64,000 nt of DNA from an uncultured Actinomycetes bacterium. GTDB taxonomy: Bacteria > Actinomycetota > Acidimicrobiia > Acidimicrobiales > RAAP-2. The notes beneath the pieces are model-generated. The model made no database searches. It was not told the origin of the DNA and saw only the letters and a list, made by a program, of their open reading frames with translations. Position numbers and translations under genes: made by a program. The stretch lies in contig CAIQEU010000039.1 of NCBI GenBank assembly GCA_903870905.1, positions 1-64,000 on the forward strand, given 5' to 3'. Of this stretch, positions 32,571 through 42,565 are shown in pieces. How positions within the stretch are numbered: the stretch's first letter is position 1; each line of letters opens with the position of its first letter.

Positions 32571-34172
32571 TCAGGAGCGGAAGCGGCGACGGGCGTTCGG
32601 GGCGTCAGCGATCTTCTCTGAGACCTCTGCCCGTTGCGCCCGAATTTGGCGCGGGGTCAACGACTCCTGGGTTGGGTCCATGCCCACCGCGGTGAGCAGC
32701 GCTTCAGGGTCAAAGGTTGCGAGCGCCGGATCGATTCCGAGTTGTTCAGCGATTTGGGTGCCGTAGGTCGACGCGAAGTAGGCGGAGATGAAGGTGAACT
32801 CGGCGAGCAGGTTGAGATCGGGCGCCAAACTCCCAATGGCGGCGTCGACGAACATGACGTCCTTCAAGTACAAGACGACCACTTTCGGGATACGCAGCCC
32901 ATGGGCGATCATCGCCTTCGTGACCCGTCGCATCTCCGCCACCAACTCATCGGCTTGTGCGGTCGAGGGATCCACGCTCGGTGCACCAATCGGCACCTCG
33001 GCTAAGAACTGGTCGAGATCGGTCCCTGGCGGCAGCGCACCGAGGCCTTGGTACCCCTCGAGGACTCCTCGGTGATCACCAGCGAAGGACGACAAGAGCA
33101 CCTTTAAGAACATCGTCCGTTCGGTGGCGTCGAGGCGACCGGTGATGCCGTGGTCGAGCAGCGCCACCCGACCGTCGGCCTGGACGAGCAGGTTGCCGGG
33201 GTGGAGATCGCCGTGGAAGACGCCGTGGATCACCGCACCCTCGAGGAGCGACACCATGAGCGCTCTGACGACCGCGGTGGTGTCGACGCCGGCAGCCACC
33301 ATGGCCGCACCGTCGTCGAAGGCGAACCCCGAGAGCCGTTCCATGACGAGCACCCGCTCGGTGACGAGCGTCAGATGGGGTCTCGGCACGACGACGGTCC
33401 GATGGCCGGTGGTGTCGAGCACCGTCGCCACGTCGATCATGTTGCCGGCTTCGAGACGGAAGTCGAGCTCTTCGACGATGGTCTCGGCGAAGACCTCGAT
33501 GATGGCGGGTAGGTTGACGATCTTCATCAACTCGATCCGCTTGGCGAGATGCGGAGCGATCCACGTCATGATCTTGAGGTCAGCCTCGACGAGATCGCCA
33601 ATGCGAGGGCGTTGCACCTTCACCGCGACCTGCTCCCCTGTCATGAGCGTGGCGAAGTGGACCTGGGCAATGGAGGCAGCAGCGATTGGCTCGGTCGAGA
33701 ACTCCGAGAACATCGCCTCGAGGGGGCGGCCGAACGCCTCCTCAACGACGGCACGCACGTGGTCGAAGGATTCGGCGGGGACCCGGTCGCGCAGCACCGA
33801 GAAGGCATCGACGAGCTCTTCGGGGAGGAGTCCTTGCGCTGCGGAGATGATTTGACCGAGTTTGATGTAGGTCGGTCCGAGCACGACGAAGGCGTCACGA
33901 ACACGGCGCGAGAGCCCTGCTCGTGACGTCGACTTGTCCTTGCGGCGATCGGTCACCGCCCAGCGGGCAACGGCCCAGCCGAGGACGAGACCGGCTTTGA
34001 CGAGTCGGCCAACCGGGGGCACTGCTCGACGCCGAGTGGCACCGGGCACCCGTTGCTGCGCTCGACGCCGCAGTGCCGGGCCATCGAGCGCCCACGAGGT
34101 CGCCGAGAGGTCGAGTCGCCACGGTCCGTTGGTGGTGAACGCTGAGAGTTCTGGCTCAGTCACCGGATCCAT
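32571..34172 (-). CDS. ABC1/UbiB-family atypical kinase (AarF-like)
   Basis: A 533-residue protein with the hallmark motifs of the UbiB family: LGPTYIKLGQIISAAQGLLP (the K-x-G-Q motif), AAASIAQVHFA (an Ala-rich loop replacing the Gly-rich loop), VAVKVQRPRI with the ATP-binding Lys, FHGDLHPGNLLV as catalytic loop and ALLDHG as DFG equivalent. No strong C-terminal membrane pair is obvious. The family supports quinone or lipid metabolism through ATPase-like activity. The ATG at 34172 follows TAGCAT by 6 nt. The gene 32480-32570 gap is empty. Confidence 0.93.
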   Translation of the reverse strand: MDPVTEPELSAFTTNGPWRLDLSATSWALDGPALRRRAQQRVPGATRRRAVPPVGRLVKAGLVLGWAVARWAVTDRRKDKSTSRAGLSRRVRDAFVVLGPTYIKLGQIISAAQGLLPEELVDAFSVLRDRVPAESFDHVRAVVEEAFGRPLEAMFSEFSTEPIAAASIAQVHFATLMTGEQVAVKVQRPRIGDLVEADLKIMTWIAPHLAKRIELMKIVNLPAIIEVFAETIVEELDFRLEAGNMIDVATVLDTTGHRTVVVPRPHLTLVTERVLVMERLSGFAFDDGAAMVAAGVDTTAVVRALMVSLLEGAVIHGVFHGDLHPGNLLVQADGRVALLDHGITGRLDATERTMFLKVLLSSFAGDHRGVLEGYQGLGALPPGTDLDQFLAEVPIGAPSVDPSTAQADELVAEMRRVTKAMIAHGLRIPKVVVLYLKDVMFVDAAIGSLAPDLNLLAEFTFISAYFASTYGTQIAEQLGIDPALATFDPEALLTAVGMDPTQESLTPRQIRAQRAEVSEKIADAPNARRRFRS

Positions 34173-34178
34173 ACGTCG

Positions 34179-34237
34179 ATGCTACCGACCGACCTCGGAC
34201 GACCAACCGACCGCCACCACGCTCCAACCCCTACATT
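34179..34237. promoter_or_regulatory. Divergent leaderless promoters of UbiB-like and amidase genes
   Basis: Minus strand TAGCAT (34179-34184) is 6 nt before ATG 34172. Plus strand TACATT (34232-34237) is 6 nt before ATG 34244. The 71-nt gap contains both. Confidence 0.45.
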
Positions 34238-34243
34238 GGCGCA

Positions 34244-35728
34244 ATGGCTTCGTTCGATCCCCACCCCCACTCCCTCCCGATTGCCGACCTCGGTGTCGCC
34301 GACCTCATTCGCCACTTCGGCGATGGCAGCCTCAGCGCCGTCGAGGTCACGAGCACGCTGCTCGAGCGCATTGGCGCCATCGACGCCGAAGGAACTGACA
34401 TCGCCTTGTCGTCGGTGCTCGCAGTGAGCGAGACCGCGCTTACCGACGCCGAAGCGAGCGATCGCGCTCGAGCGACAGGAGCCGGTGGACCCCTCTGCGG
34501 CGTTCCCCTGCTCGTCAAGGACAACGTCGAGGTCGTCGGCCTCCCGAGCACTGCTGGATCGACGAGCTTGCTCGGCCGACCGGTGCGTCATGATGCCGAC
34601 CTCGTCACGCAACTGAGAGCGGCTGGAGCGGTCATCCTCGGAACGACCAACCTCTCGGAGTGGGCGAACCTCCGGTCCACGAGATCAGCCTCGGGATGGT
34701 CGGCCGTTCGAGGTCTGACTGCCAATCCCTGGGCAACGGATCGCAGTGCCGGTGGGTCGTCCTCGGGTTCAGGGGCGGCGCTGGCCGCTCGCCTGAGCCC
34801 TGGGGCAATTGGCACCGAGACCGACGGTTCCATTACCTGTCCAGCCTCGCTCAACGGCGTCGTGGGATTGAAGCCGACCGTCGGCGCGGTGTCCACCCGT
34901 GGGGTGATCCCACTGAGCGCCAGTCAAGACAGCCCTGGACCAATGGCACGATCGGTGGAGGATCTCGCGTTGCTCTACGCCGCCCTCACCGGTGACGCTG
35001 CCTTCGCCACCGAGAGCACTGGCAACGCCCGGACGTTCTCGGCCGCGGTGGCAACAACCTGGCGGACCGGCCACGCTGAAACCGACCAGCGCTTCGACGA
35101 GGTCATCGCCGCACTGTCGAGCGTGCTCGGTACCGTGACGCAGCGAGACGTCGCCGTTCCAACTAACGACGTCGGCAACGACGAACTCACCGTCTTGTTG
35201 GCCGAAGCGCTCGACGACCTCTCGGCGTACCTCACCGCGAGAGGTGGCGCACCGGCAACCCTTGCCGAGGTGATCGCCTTCGAACGCGAGCACGCCGAGA
35301 CGGAGTTGGCCTACTTCGGCCATGAACTCTTCGAGCAGGCACTGACGACCGGTGGCCGGGGCGGCGATGCCTACCGCCCTGCCCGCGCACGGAACCTGGC
35401 GTGGGCGACCACGACCTGCCTCGAGCCAGCACTCGATGGGGTCGACGTCCTCTTGGCGCCAACCTATGGACCGGCGTGGAAGCAGGACCTCCACATTGGT
35501 GAACACGGCGTCGCTGCGCCGACCACCTGCGCACCGGCGATTGCAGGTTGGCCCATCGCCACCGTTCCCATGGGGCTCGTCCGGGGATTGCCGGTCGGTC
35601 TCGGCATCATCGGTCGACCGGGGAGCGAAGCGACCATCGTCGCCGTCGCCCGGGCCATTGAGGCGACCGTGGACCTCGGGAGCGATCCCACCTACCGCCC
35701 GAGTTTCGCTGCCCCTCGCCGCGGCTGA
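34244..35728 (+). CDS. Amidase signature-family hydrolase
   Basis: A 494-residue amidase: LLVKDNVEV with the catalytic Lys, GGSSSGSGAALAA with the cis-Ser, and TDGSITCPASLNGVVGLKPTVG with the nucleophilic Ser. It ends with the family's IIGRPGSEATIVAVARAIE. Amides, indoleacetamide-like compounds or carbamates are typical substrates; the actual one is unknown. TACATT lies 6 nt before the ATG, and no Shine-Dalgarno is seen. It is followed by an SDR and an amidohydrolase, suggesting a small catabolic cluster. Confidence 0.92.
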   Translation: MASFDPHPHSLPIADLGVADLIRHFGDGSLSAVEVTSTLLERIGAIDAEGTDIALSSVLAVSETALTDAEASDRARATGAGGPLCGVPLLVKDNVEVVGLPSTAGSTSLLGRPVRHDADLVTQLRAAGAVILGTTNLSEWANLRSTRSASGWSAVRGLTANPWATDRSAGGSSSGSGAALAARLSPGAIGTETDGSITCPASLNGVVGLKPTVGAVSTRGVIPLSASQDSPGPMARSVEDLALLYAALTGDAAFATESTGNARTFSAAVATTWRTGHAETDQRFDEVIAALSSVLGTVTQRDVAVPTNDVGNDELTVLLAEALDDLSAYLTARGGAPATLAEVIAFEREHAETELAYFGHELFEQALTTGGRGGDAYRPARARNLAWATTTCLEPALDGVDVLLAPTYGPAWKQDLHIGEHGVAAPTTCAPAIAGWPIATVPMGLVRGLPVGLGIIGRPGSEATIVAVARAIEATVDLGSDPTYRPSFAAPRRG

Positions 35729-35784
35729 GAGTTGTCCCCTCGTCTGTCTGGGTGTAGAACACAGAGCAACGAGGGGAGTCTCGA

Positions 35785-36654
35785 ATGGAGTTCGCAGGCA
35801 AGGTTGCCGTCATCACTGGTGGCGCGAGCGGCATTGGTAAGGGCATCGTCCACGCACTGCTCAGCCGGGGGGCGAGCGTCGTGGTGGCCGACATCGAGCA
35901 AGGGGTCCTCGATGCCACGGTGGCGGAGCTCTCGCCGCTCGGAGCACTCCGTGGCGTGCGCTGCGATGTGACCGACGCCGCGTCGATCACCGCACTCGCA
36001 AATGACGTCTACGGCACCGAAGGCGTCGTCGATTTCCTCTTCGCCAACGCCGGGGTTACCTCGGGAGGCGGGGGTCTCCCCTGGGAGCAGGAGATGAACG
36101 ACTGGCGTTGGTGCTTCGGCGTGAACGTGTTCGGCGTGGCCGGCACCATTCTCGAATTCCTCCCCCGCATGCTGGCGGCCGATCGCGAAGCACACCTCAT
36201 CACCACCTCATCGGGCGACGGCGGCATCGCCCCCGTCCCCCACGCCAGCATCTACGCCGCGTCCAAAGCTGCGATCAGTTGCTTCACTGAGTCACTGGCC
36301 CATCAACTCACTAAGGTCGGTTCACCAGTGGGCGCCCACGTCTTCTACCCAGGTGGTGGTCTCCTCGACACTGGACTGTGGACCGCGCAGCGCAACCGAC
36401 CGAAGGACTTGGAACGGGTGAAGCCCCGGCCTCCTGCTCCTGGAACCTCGTTCGAAGAATTCCGCGAGCAGTTGAAGGCTGCGGGCATGAAGGCTGACGT
36501 CGTCGACCTCAACTGGCTCGGTGATTTCGTCCTCGATGCACTCGCCGCCGACAAGTACGTCATCGCACCGAACTGCGAGACCTTTGGGCCCCTCCTCCAC
36601 AGCCGGGCGGACGCGATCGCCGCAGGTCAGGTTCCCCCAACCCTCATCCACTAG
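35785..36654 (+). CDS. SDR-family oxidoreductase
   Basis: A 289-residue classical SDR with TGGASGIGKGI, FANAG and an intact SIYAASKAAI active site, plus a C-terminal extension of about 60 residues that may close the substrate pocket. It starts 9 nt upstream-coupled to the amidohydrolase at 36664 and has CGAGGGGAG before its ATG, so both genes are probably one transcript. Reaction: NAD(P)-dependent oxidation or reduction of an alcohol/carbonyl; the substrate is unknown. Confidence 0.92.
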   Translation: MEFAGKVAVITGGASGIGKGIVHALLSRGASVVVADIEQGVLDATVAELSPLGALRGVRCDVTDAASITALANDVYGTEGVVDFLFANAGVTSGGGGLPWEQEMNDWRWCFGVNVFGVAGTILEFLPRMLAADREAHLITTSSGDGGIAPVPHASIYAASKAAISCFTESLAHQLTKVGSPVGAHVFYPGGGLLDTGLWTAQRNRPKDLERVKPRPPAPGTSFEEFREQLKAAGMKADVVDLNWLGDFVLDALAADKYVIAPNCETFGPLLHSRADAIAAGQVPPTLIH

Positions 36655-36663
36655 GAGGCCACC

Positions 36664-37893
36664 ATGGACAGCACGCGCTACACCGTCATCAGCTGTGATG
36701 GCCACGCCGGGGCAGACGTCAAGGACTACCGCCCCTACTTGGCCTCGTCGTTCCACGAGGAGTTCGACGCGTGGGCGGCAACCTACGAGGTGCCCTTCGC
36801 CGATCTGTTGGCCCCAATCCGCTACCGCAACTGGGACTCCGCTGCTCGGTTGAAGGAGCACCACGCCGATGGCGTCGTTGGAGAGGTGCTCTTCCCGAAC
36901 ACCGTTCCGCCGTTCTTCGAGGAGGGCAACCTCGTCTCGCTGCCACCTTCTGCCGCCGACTACGACAAGCGGTGGGCTGGCATCCAAGCCCATAACCGCT
37001 GGCTCCTCGACTTCTGCAACGACGCCCCGGGACAGCGGGCCGGAGTCATCCAAGTCTTCTTCAACAACCTCGACGACGCGCTGGCCGAGATCACCTGGGC
37101 AACCGAGCACTTCACGAAGCCTTTCGGCGGCATCATGCTGCCCTCCATCAACCCTGGCGGCGTGCTCGCGCCGTTGTACGACCCGGTCTACGACCCGCTG
37201 TGGCGGCTCTGCGAAGAGCGAGGGGTGGTCCTCAACATCCACGGCGGATCCGGACTCCCCGACTACGGCGAACTCGAGATCGCTCGGGCCATGATGCTCA
37301 TTGAACTCCCCTGGTACTCCCACCGCGCCATGTGGCACCTCATCTTCGGTGGCGTCCTCGAACGGTTCCCCGGCCTCAAGGTAGCCATGACCGAGCAAGG
37401 GGTGGCCTGGCTCCCCCGCGGCCTTGAGACCCTCGACTGGTTCTACGGCCGCATGGCCGGCGGTGGCGCTGCCGAAGCGATGTTCTTCGGTGCCGCAGCG
37501 AGTGGGATGTCGATGACCCCGAGCGAGTACTTCCACCGAAACTTCTACCTCGGCGCGTCGTTCCTCCGCTCCTCAGAGTCCGCACTTCGTCCACAGTTCG
37601 GCGCCGATCGGATGATGTGGGGGGATGACTACCCCCACAGTGAAGGCACCTGGCCGTTCTCCAATGAGGCGCTGCGGGTCGCGTTCGCCGGCGAGGATCC
37701 TGACGTCGTCCAAGCCTGCGTGGGGACCAACACCGCCAACCTCTACGGCTTCGATCTGGCAGCGCTCGCTCCCTTGGCCGCTGAGTTCGGACCCTTGGTC
37801 ACCGACATCGCCGAGGTGCTCGACCCCGCCGACTACCCAGCAGCCTCAACGTCCAACGCCTTCGACACCACCCAGGTGCTGCGGAGCTGGTAG
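36664..37893 (+). CDS. Amidohydrolase_2-family metal-dependent hydrolase/decarboxylase
   Basis: The 409-residue protein begins VISCDGHAGAD, the variant D-x-H metal motif of amidohydrolase_2, and later has VVLNIHGGSG and MMWGDDYPHSEGTWP with the catalytic Asp. Related enzymes act as decarboxylases of hydroxy-aromatic acids or aminocarboxymuconate-like substrates. It resembles the gene at 43373-44635 in architecture (both end with WG-DYPH-EG-WP). CTAGGAGGCCACC upstream gives a strong ribosome site. It meets the convergent zinc-protein gene stop to stop at 37893/37894. Confidence 0.9.
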   Translation: MDSTRYTVISCDGHAGADVKDYRPYLASSFHEEFDAWAATYEVPFADLLAPIRYRNWDSAARLKEHHADGVVGEVLFPNTVPPFFEEGNLVSLPPSAADYDKRWAGIQAHNRWLLDFCNDAPGQRAGVIQVFFNNLDDALAEITWATEHFTKPFGGIMLPSINPGGVLAPLYDPVYDPLWRLCEERGVVLNIHGGSGLPDYGELEIARAMMLIELPWYSHRAMWHLIFGGVLERFPGLKVAMTEQGVAWLPRGLETLDWFYGRMAGGGAAEAMFFGAAASGMSMTPSEYFHRNFYLGASFLRSSESALRPQFGADRMMWGDDYPHSEGTWPFSNEALRVAFAGEDPDVVQACVGTNTANLYGFDLAALAPLAAEFGPLVTDIAEVLDPADYPAASTSNAFDTTQVLRSW

Positions 37894-38253
37894 TCAGCCC
37901 TCGTCCTCGTCATCGTCTGGACGATCGAAGGGGGTGGAGCACTCGCACGAGGCGAACTGGTGATGGCAGTTCGGACAGTCTTCGAGGCCGCAGTTGAAGG
38001 CGTGGATCTCGCCGACGTTCGCTCCGCAGTCGCGACAGGGACGTAATGGTCCCGACATCACGAGCGCTTCGCCGGTGTTGGCCGCTCGGGGGCAACTAGC
38101 TGCGTGAGGACGTCCGGATTCCTCCCCACAGGCGGGGCAACCCGAATGCCAAGGGAACTCAGCTCCCCACGGGATCCGGTCGTAGAGGATCCCGTTCACC
38201 TCGACACGCTCCATGAAGCCGTCGAACCCTTCGGGCACGGCCGACTCAGCCAT
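37894..38253 (-). CDS. Small protein with two CxxC-x7-HxxxC zinc motifs
   Basis: I do not recognise this 119-residue protein. CPACGEESGRPHAASC and CRDCGANVGEIHAFNC are two exact copies of C-x2-C-x7-H-x3-C, and a third Cys cluster (CPNCHHQFASCEC) follows; the tail is acidic (DRPDDDEDEG). A GGAGGA precedes the ATG, which overlaps the sbcC stop by 8 nt, so it is translated with the SbcCD nuclease. Zinc binding is likely from the spacing; DNA binding or an accessory role to the nuclease is inference. Confidence 0.8.
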   Translation of the reverse strand: MAESAVPEGFDGFMERVEVNGILYDRIPWGAEFPWHSGCPACGEESGRPHAASCPRAANTGEALVMSGPLRPCRDCGANVGEIHAFNCGLEDCPNCHHQFASCECSTPFDRPDDDEDEG

Positions 38254-41251
38254 CGACTCCTCCGGGATAGCACGGCGTCACCGTTGATCCATGGTCGCTC
38301 GGCACGACGGTGATGCCGGTCGGTAGCGAGCGCTTGAGCTCTTCCACGTGGCTGATCACCCCGACGCTCCGACCCCCACCTTGGAGGCCGTCTAAGACAC
38401 CGAGCACGGTGTCGAGACGCTCCTCGTCCAAGGTGCCGAAGCCCTCGTCGATGAAGAGCGCTTCGAGCCCACGCCCGCTCGAGGATGCCACGACGTCGGC
38501 GAGGCCCAAGGCCAGCGAGATTGCGGCCAAGAAGGTCTCGCCACCAGAGAGCGTGTCGACCGGGCGGGTCCTGCCCGTCTGCGCGTCGGCGACGACCAGG
38601 TTGAGCGTGGTGCGCTTCTTCGAACCATCGTCACCGGCGAGCGCCAAGGAGTACCGACCAGACGACATCTCATCGAGCCGAACGTTGGCCTGGTCGACAA
38701 TGGTGGCCAGGTAGGTCGACAGCACCCAGTCACGCAAGGCTACCTTCGTCCCCGCACCACTCATGGTTCCCGCCAACAGCTTCGACAGACCGATGACGAC
38801 CCCACTGCGGCGGTGCTCATCTGCAGCCACTTCGACCGCCTTCACCCACTCCTCGAGTTGATGCACCACCGTCGACACCAAGGAGTCGAGCTCCCCGACT
38901 CGGCGTTGCGCAACGTCCGCCACCGCACGTGCTGCCTCGCAGGCCACGGTGGTCGCCTCGACGTCTGGGCGCACCTCGAGGACCCCAGCACGGCGAGCAG
39001 CATCGAGATCTTCGGTTGCCTTCGCCCGCTGTGCCTCGACGCTCACGAGCGCGTCGCGCAGATCCTGTCGATCCTCGTCGGCGAGGAAGCTCGCTGCCAG
39101 CGCATCGAGATCCTCGAGGCCAACCTGACGAGCGACGCCGAGGAGTACGTCGCGCTCTCGCTCGTACTGCTGGTGGCGTGTCGCGACGTCATCGTAGGCA
39201 CGACGAAGCGCATCGAGACCGTCGATGAGCTCGGCGTAGTCGTCGTGCAGATTCATGAACGTGTCGAGCGAGCCGTGCTCGGTCTCGAAGGCGTCGAGGT
39301 CGCGTGGAAGTGCCGCTCCCTCAGTGGTGGTCAGTTGCGCAAACGCGTCGATGGCCACTGACGCTGTCGCGAGGTCAGCAATGACTCGCTCTCGCTCCTC
39401 AAGCTGCGCCTCGACGATGCCCTCTCGAGCTGCCACGAGCGCGTGCAGCTCCCCTGCCCGGGCCACGCTGGCTTCGGCGCGCTCCACGTCGCTTCGGCGT
39501 TCATCGACGGTCCCTGTCACCACGAGCGACGTTCGACGAGCCTCGAGCCCGGCAACCGCGATGCTCGCAGCGTGTTCTGCGTCCTTCGCCCGCTCAAGCA
39601 CCGCTGCAGCCTCTTCGACCGCCTCGGCGTCAACTCCCCCATCTGTCGTTGCGGGGTGGGGGTGCTCCAGGCCACCACAGACGGGGCATGGACAACCCGG
39701 CTCGAGTGCTGTCGCCAGCGTGGCAGCGAGCGACGCGTCGACCGCTGCACGTGCGGCATCGGATGCTGCGCTGGCGAGAGCCGTCGCTTCTCGGCAGACG
39801 CCGTGGTGCTCCCGAGCGGTGACGAGGTCTCGGTCGAGATCTGCCGCTGTCGTTGCATCCTCGAGCGCGCGCTTCGCCTCGACGAGGGCGACGTCGACCT
39901 GGCCGAGCGTGGCGAGTTCTCGTTGCGCTGCTCCTGCACCCTCCTGCACCACGGCCAAGGCATCATCGAGTTCTCGCTGGAGGCGCTCGGCTCCACCACG
40001 GCGTTGCTCGGCCTCTCCCGCTGCACGCTCAGCCTTGGCGAAGGCCGTACGTCGCTCTTCGAGCGTTCGGTGGAGGTCCACTGCGCCCTGATGGTCCTTC
40101 TGAGCCAGACGCACTGCGTCTCTGGCGGCACTCGCTCCACTGCCGCTCTGGACCTCGAGGACCGCCGCAGGAAGCCCGTCACCGAATGGTGCGCAGAGGC
40201 CGGGAAGGGTTTCGAGCACTCCATCGAGGAGCGCCTCGGCGCTGGCGCAGAGGGCGTAGGTCTCCGTGAACTGGTCGTAGGTAGCCTCATACGGCGCGAT
40301 CTTCTCGGCGATCTCGAGGCGCTGGCGATCCTGGTCATGCGTGGATCGCTCCTGATCGAGGGCGGCGATCACCTCGATCGCCTCGCGCGCAGCATCGTGC
40401 AGCGCTGCGTTCGCCACCACGGTGGAGAGCGCTGCCTCTGCGTTGGTCCGTGCAGATTCTGCTGCACGGGCCTCGTCGTTGAGCGCTGCTCGGCGGTTCC
40501 CGAGCTCGCTCAGCTGGTGGTGCACCCCATCGATGGTGAGCGCCGACGCCATCTCCTCACTCCAGGGCATCTCGGCGGCTTCGAATGCACTGTCGAGTTG
40601 CATGGCGACGGTCTCACGCTGGAACTCCGTCCGTTCGCGAGCTGTCTTGTAGGCAGACTCGGCATCACGGGCGGCGAACTTCAGTCGCTCGACGACTGCA
40701 TCGAAGCTGTTCACGATGGGGAACAACGTCGCCAGAATGGCCGCTCGCTCATCACCGTCTGCTCGAAGCGCCGTCTCGAACTCTCCCTGCGGGAGCAAGA
40801 TGACCTGCTTGAACTGGTTGGCAGTCAAGCCGACGAGTTCGGCAATCTCGTTGCCCACCTCTCCCTTCTTCACGAGGTTCGGCCGATCGGCGTCGAGGAA
40901 CTCGAAGGTCACCGACGCTTTCTCCTCGGTCATTCCCTCGCCTGTCTTCTTCGGGCGCTCTTGCGTCGGGATCCGCGTCACGCGGTAGCGGGCACCGTGG
41001 ACCTCGAAAGTGAACGCCACCGAACAGATCGCCGAGCGCTCAGCGAAGTGGCTCCGGAGCTCGTCGATGCCGGTTCGTCCAGGGATGGTGTCGTAGAGGG
41101 CGTAGACAATGGCGTCGAGAATCGTGGTCTTGCCAGCCCCCGTAGGCCCAGCGATGACGTACGCTCCGTACTCCGACAGCTTCGAGAAGTCGATGTCCAC
41201 CCGCTCGGCGAAGGGTCCAAAGGCTTCAACGGTCAAGAGGATGGGTTTCAC
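38246..41251 (-). CDS. sbcC: SbcC, ATPase subunit of SbcCD nuclease
   Basis: A 1001-residue SMC-like protein: N-terminal Walker A (VIAGPTGAGKTTILDAIVYALYD) near residues 33-55, a Q-loop-like LLPQGEFETALRA, a long alpha-helical coiled coil with a CPVCGGLEHPHP zinc hook near the middle, and a C-terminal LSGGETFLAAISLALG signature with EALFIDEGFGTLDEERL Walker B. It forms a head with SbcD that opens hairpins and processes DNA ends. The GTG start at 41251 overlaps the sbcD stop (GTGA). Length is normal. Confidence 0.96.
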   Translation of the reverse strand: MKPILLTVEAFGPFAERVDIDFSKLSEYGAYVIAGPTGAGKTTILDAIVYALYDTIPGRTGIDELRSHFAERSAICSVAFTFEVHGARYRVTRIPTQERPKKTGEGMTEEKASVTFEFLDADRPNLVKKGEVGNEIAELVGLTANQFKQVILLPQGEFETALRADGDERAAILATLFPIVNSFDAVVERLKFAARDAESAYKTARERTEFQRETVAMQLDSAFEAAEMPWSEEMASALTIDGVHHQLSELGNRRAALNDEARAAESARTNAEAALSTVVANAALHDAAREAIEVIAALDQERSTHDQDRQRLEIAEKIAPYEATYDQFTETYALCASAEALLDGVLETLPGLCAPFGDGLPAAVLEVQSGSGASAARDAVRLAQKDHQGAVDLHRTLEERRTAFAKAERAAGEAEQRRGGAERLQRELDDALAVVQEGAGAAQRELATLGQVDVALVEAKRALEDATTAADLDRDLVTAREHHGVCREATALASAASDAARAAVDASLAATLATALEPGCPCPVCGGLEHPHPATTDGGVDAEAVEEAAAVLERAKDAEHAASIAVAGLEARRTSLVVTGTVDERRSDVERAEASVARAGELHALVAAREGIVEAQLEERERVIADLATASVAIDAFAQLTTTEGAALPRDLDAFETEHGSLDTFMNLHDDYAELIDGLDALRRAYDDVATRHQQYERERDVLLGVARQVGLEDLDALAASFLADEDRQDLRDALVSVEAQRAKATEDLDAARRAGVLEVRPDVEATTVACEAARAVADVAQRRVGELDSLVSTVVHQLEEWVKAVEVAADEHRRSGVVIGLSKLLAGTMSGAGTKVALRDWVLSTYLATIVDQANVRLDEMSSGRYSLALAGDDGSKKRTTLNLVVADAQTGRTRPVDTLSGGETFLAAISLALGLADVVASSSGRGLEALFIDEGFGTLDEERLDTVLGVLDGLQGGGRSVGVISHVEELKRSLPTGITVVPSDHGSTVTPCYPGGVDG

Positions 41252-42420
41252 TTGGCACCTCCCTGCAGCACGGCGTCAATTACTCCTGCGAGGAGTTCAC
41301 GTTCCTCCTCAGATGGTGGTTGTCCGTGCACCTGGTCGAGGAACGTGGCGATGACCGTCAGGGGGTCCTCCTCGATGAGCGCAGCAGACGGCACGGCCGG
41401 GGCAACGCCGTGGGGAGCTGCGCTCGCCGCACGCGTCACGTTGACGATGTGGGGGAAGCGGACCTCGAGCTTGGCCTTGGCGTCGATCTGCAAGGTGTCG
41501 TTGGTGAGGCGAGCGGCGACGAAGTGCTGCTCGGCACCGGCGTATCGCGCATCGGTGAGGAGTTCCTCCAAGGTCCCGGTGATGGTGCTCACCCCTCGGC
41601 CGAACGCCACGCCAACAGGAATCTCCACTCGTTCGATGCTCGTGAGGCCTTCTGCGCCGACCTCAAGAATGCGCACCGCCTTGTCGGCGGTTTCACTGAA
41701 GGAGTAGGGCAACGGCGAGCCGCAGTAGGCCACCCGCCCCTCGTCGAACTCTTGGTAGCGGTGGAGGTGGCCGAGGAGCACGGCGTCGAAGCCATGGAAC
41801 AGCGAGAGCGGAACCTGGTCGGCGCCACCGACGTAGCGACGCTCAGAGTCACTCGTGGCCGAGCCGCTCACGTAGGCGTGGGCCACGGCGATGGTGGCGA
41901 CCACGTCGGCATCAGCCAACTGGCGACGGCCATCGTTGAGCGCGTCGTCGAGCACGGCAGTGTGGGTGCGGAGGCGAGACGTTCCGTCCTCAGCGGGGAC
42001 CGGAGCGATGGTGCGCTGGGGATCACGATAGGGAACGGCGACGAAGCCGACCGATGCTCCGTTGCGATCCACGATGACCGGCGTTGGGTAGCCCACGTCT
42101 TCGGTGACCAAGATGATGCCGTAGTTCTTCGCCCACGAAGCGCCGTAGGCCAGGCGAGCGGCACTGTCGTGGTTGCCGGCAATGGCGATCACGGTGGCCC
42201 CAGTCGCAGCGACCGCGTTGAGTGATTCCTCCATCAAGGTCACCGCTTCCGCCTTGGGATTAGCACGGTCCCAGACGTCCCCAGCGACCACGACGACGTC
42301 GACGGCGCGCTCGGTCACGACACCGCAGAGCCAGGTCACGAAGGCGCGCTGATCCTCTTCTAAGGAGATGGACTCAAAGGTCCGTCCCAAGTGCCAGTCG
42401 CTCGTATGGAGAATGCGCAC
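41248..42420 (-). CDS. sbcD: SbcD, nuclease subunit of SbcCD
   Basis: The 390-residue calcineurin-like phosphoesterase starts VRILHTSDWHLGRTF, then VVVAGDVWDRANP, IAGNHDSAARL, VAHAYVSG and VLLGHLHRYQ, giving all metal ligands of the MRE11/SbcD family. The frame extends to 43068 but that lies in the divergent SDR. The GTG at 42420 is preceded by AGAGGAC and starts at the family's first motif. Forms a complex with SbcC. Confidence 0.96.
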   Translation of the reverse strand: MRILHTSDWHLGRTFESISLEEDQRAFVTWLCGVVTERAVDVVVVAGDVWDRANPKAEAVTLMEESLNAVAATGATVIAIAGNHDSAARLAYGASWAKNYGIILVTEDVGYPTPVIVDRNGASVGFVAVPYRDPQRTIAPVPAEDGTSRLRTHTAVLDDALNDGRRQLADADVVATIAVAHAYVSGSATSDSERRYVGGADQVPLSLFHGFDAVLLGHLHRYQEFDEGRVAYCGSPLPYSFSETADKAVRILEVGAEGLTSIERVEIPVGVAFGRGVSTITGTLEELLTDARYAGAEQHFVAARLTNDTLQIDAKAKLEVRFPHIVNVTRAASAAPHGVAPAVPSAALIEEDPLTVIATFLDQVHGQPPSEEERELLAGVIDAVLQGGAK

Positions 42421-42565
42421 GTTCAGTCCTCTCGAAGGGGTGAACGACCGACTGTACCGAGGGGATGTCACATTGAGCGAGGCCCCACGCAAACATCCTC
42501 GCGGCCCAAGCTGTCGTGGCAGGTTGCGGGGAACTCTGGGAAACTCAAGCGGCGGAGGGGGGATC

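Noticed and set aside
38813-41707. Plus-strand frames of over 180 and 750 codons across sbcC and the 3' part of sbcD
   Set aside because: These are shadows of the sbcC/sbcD reading frames in GC-rich DNA; no family motif appears in them.
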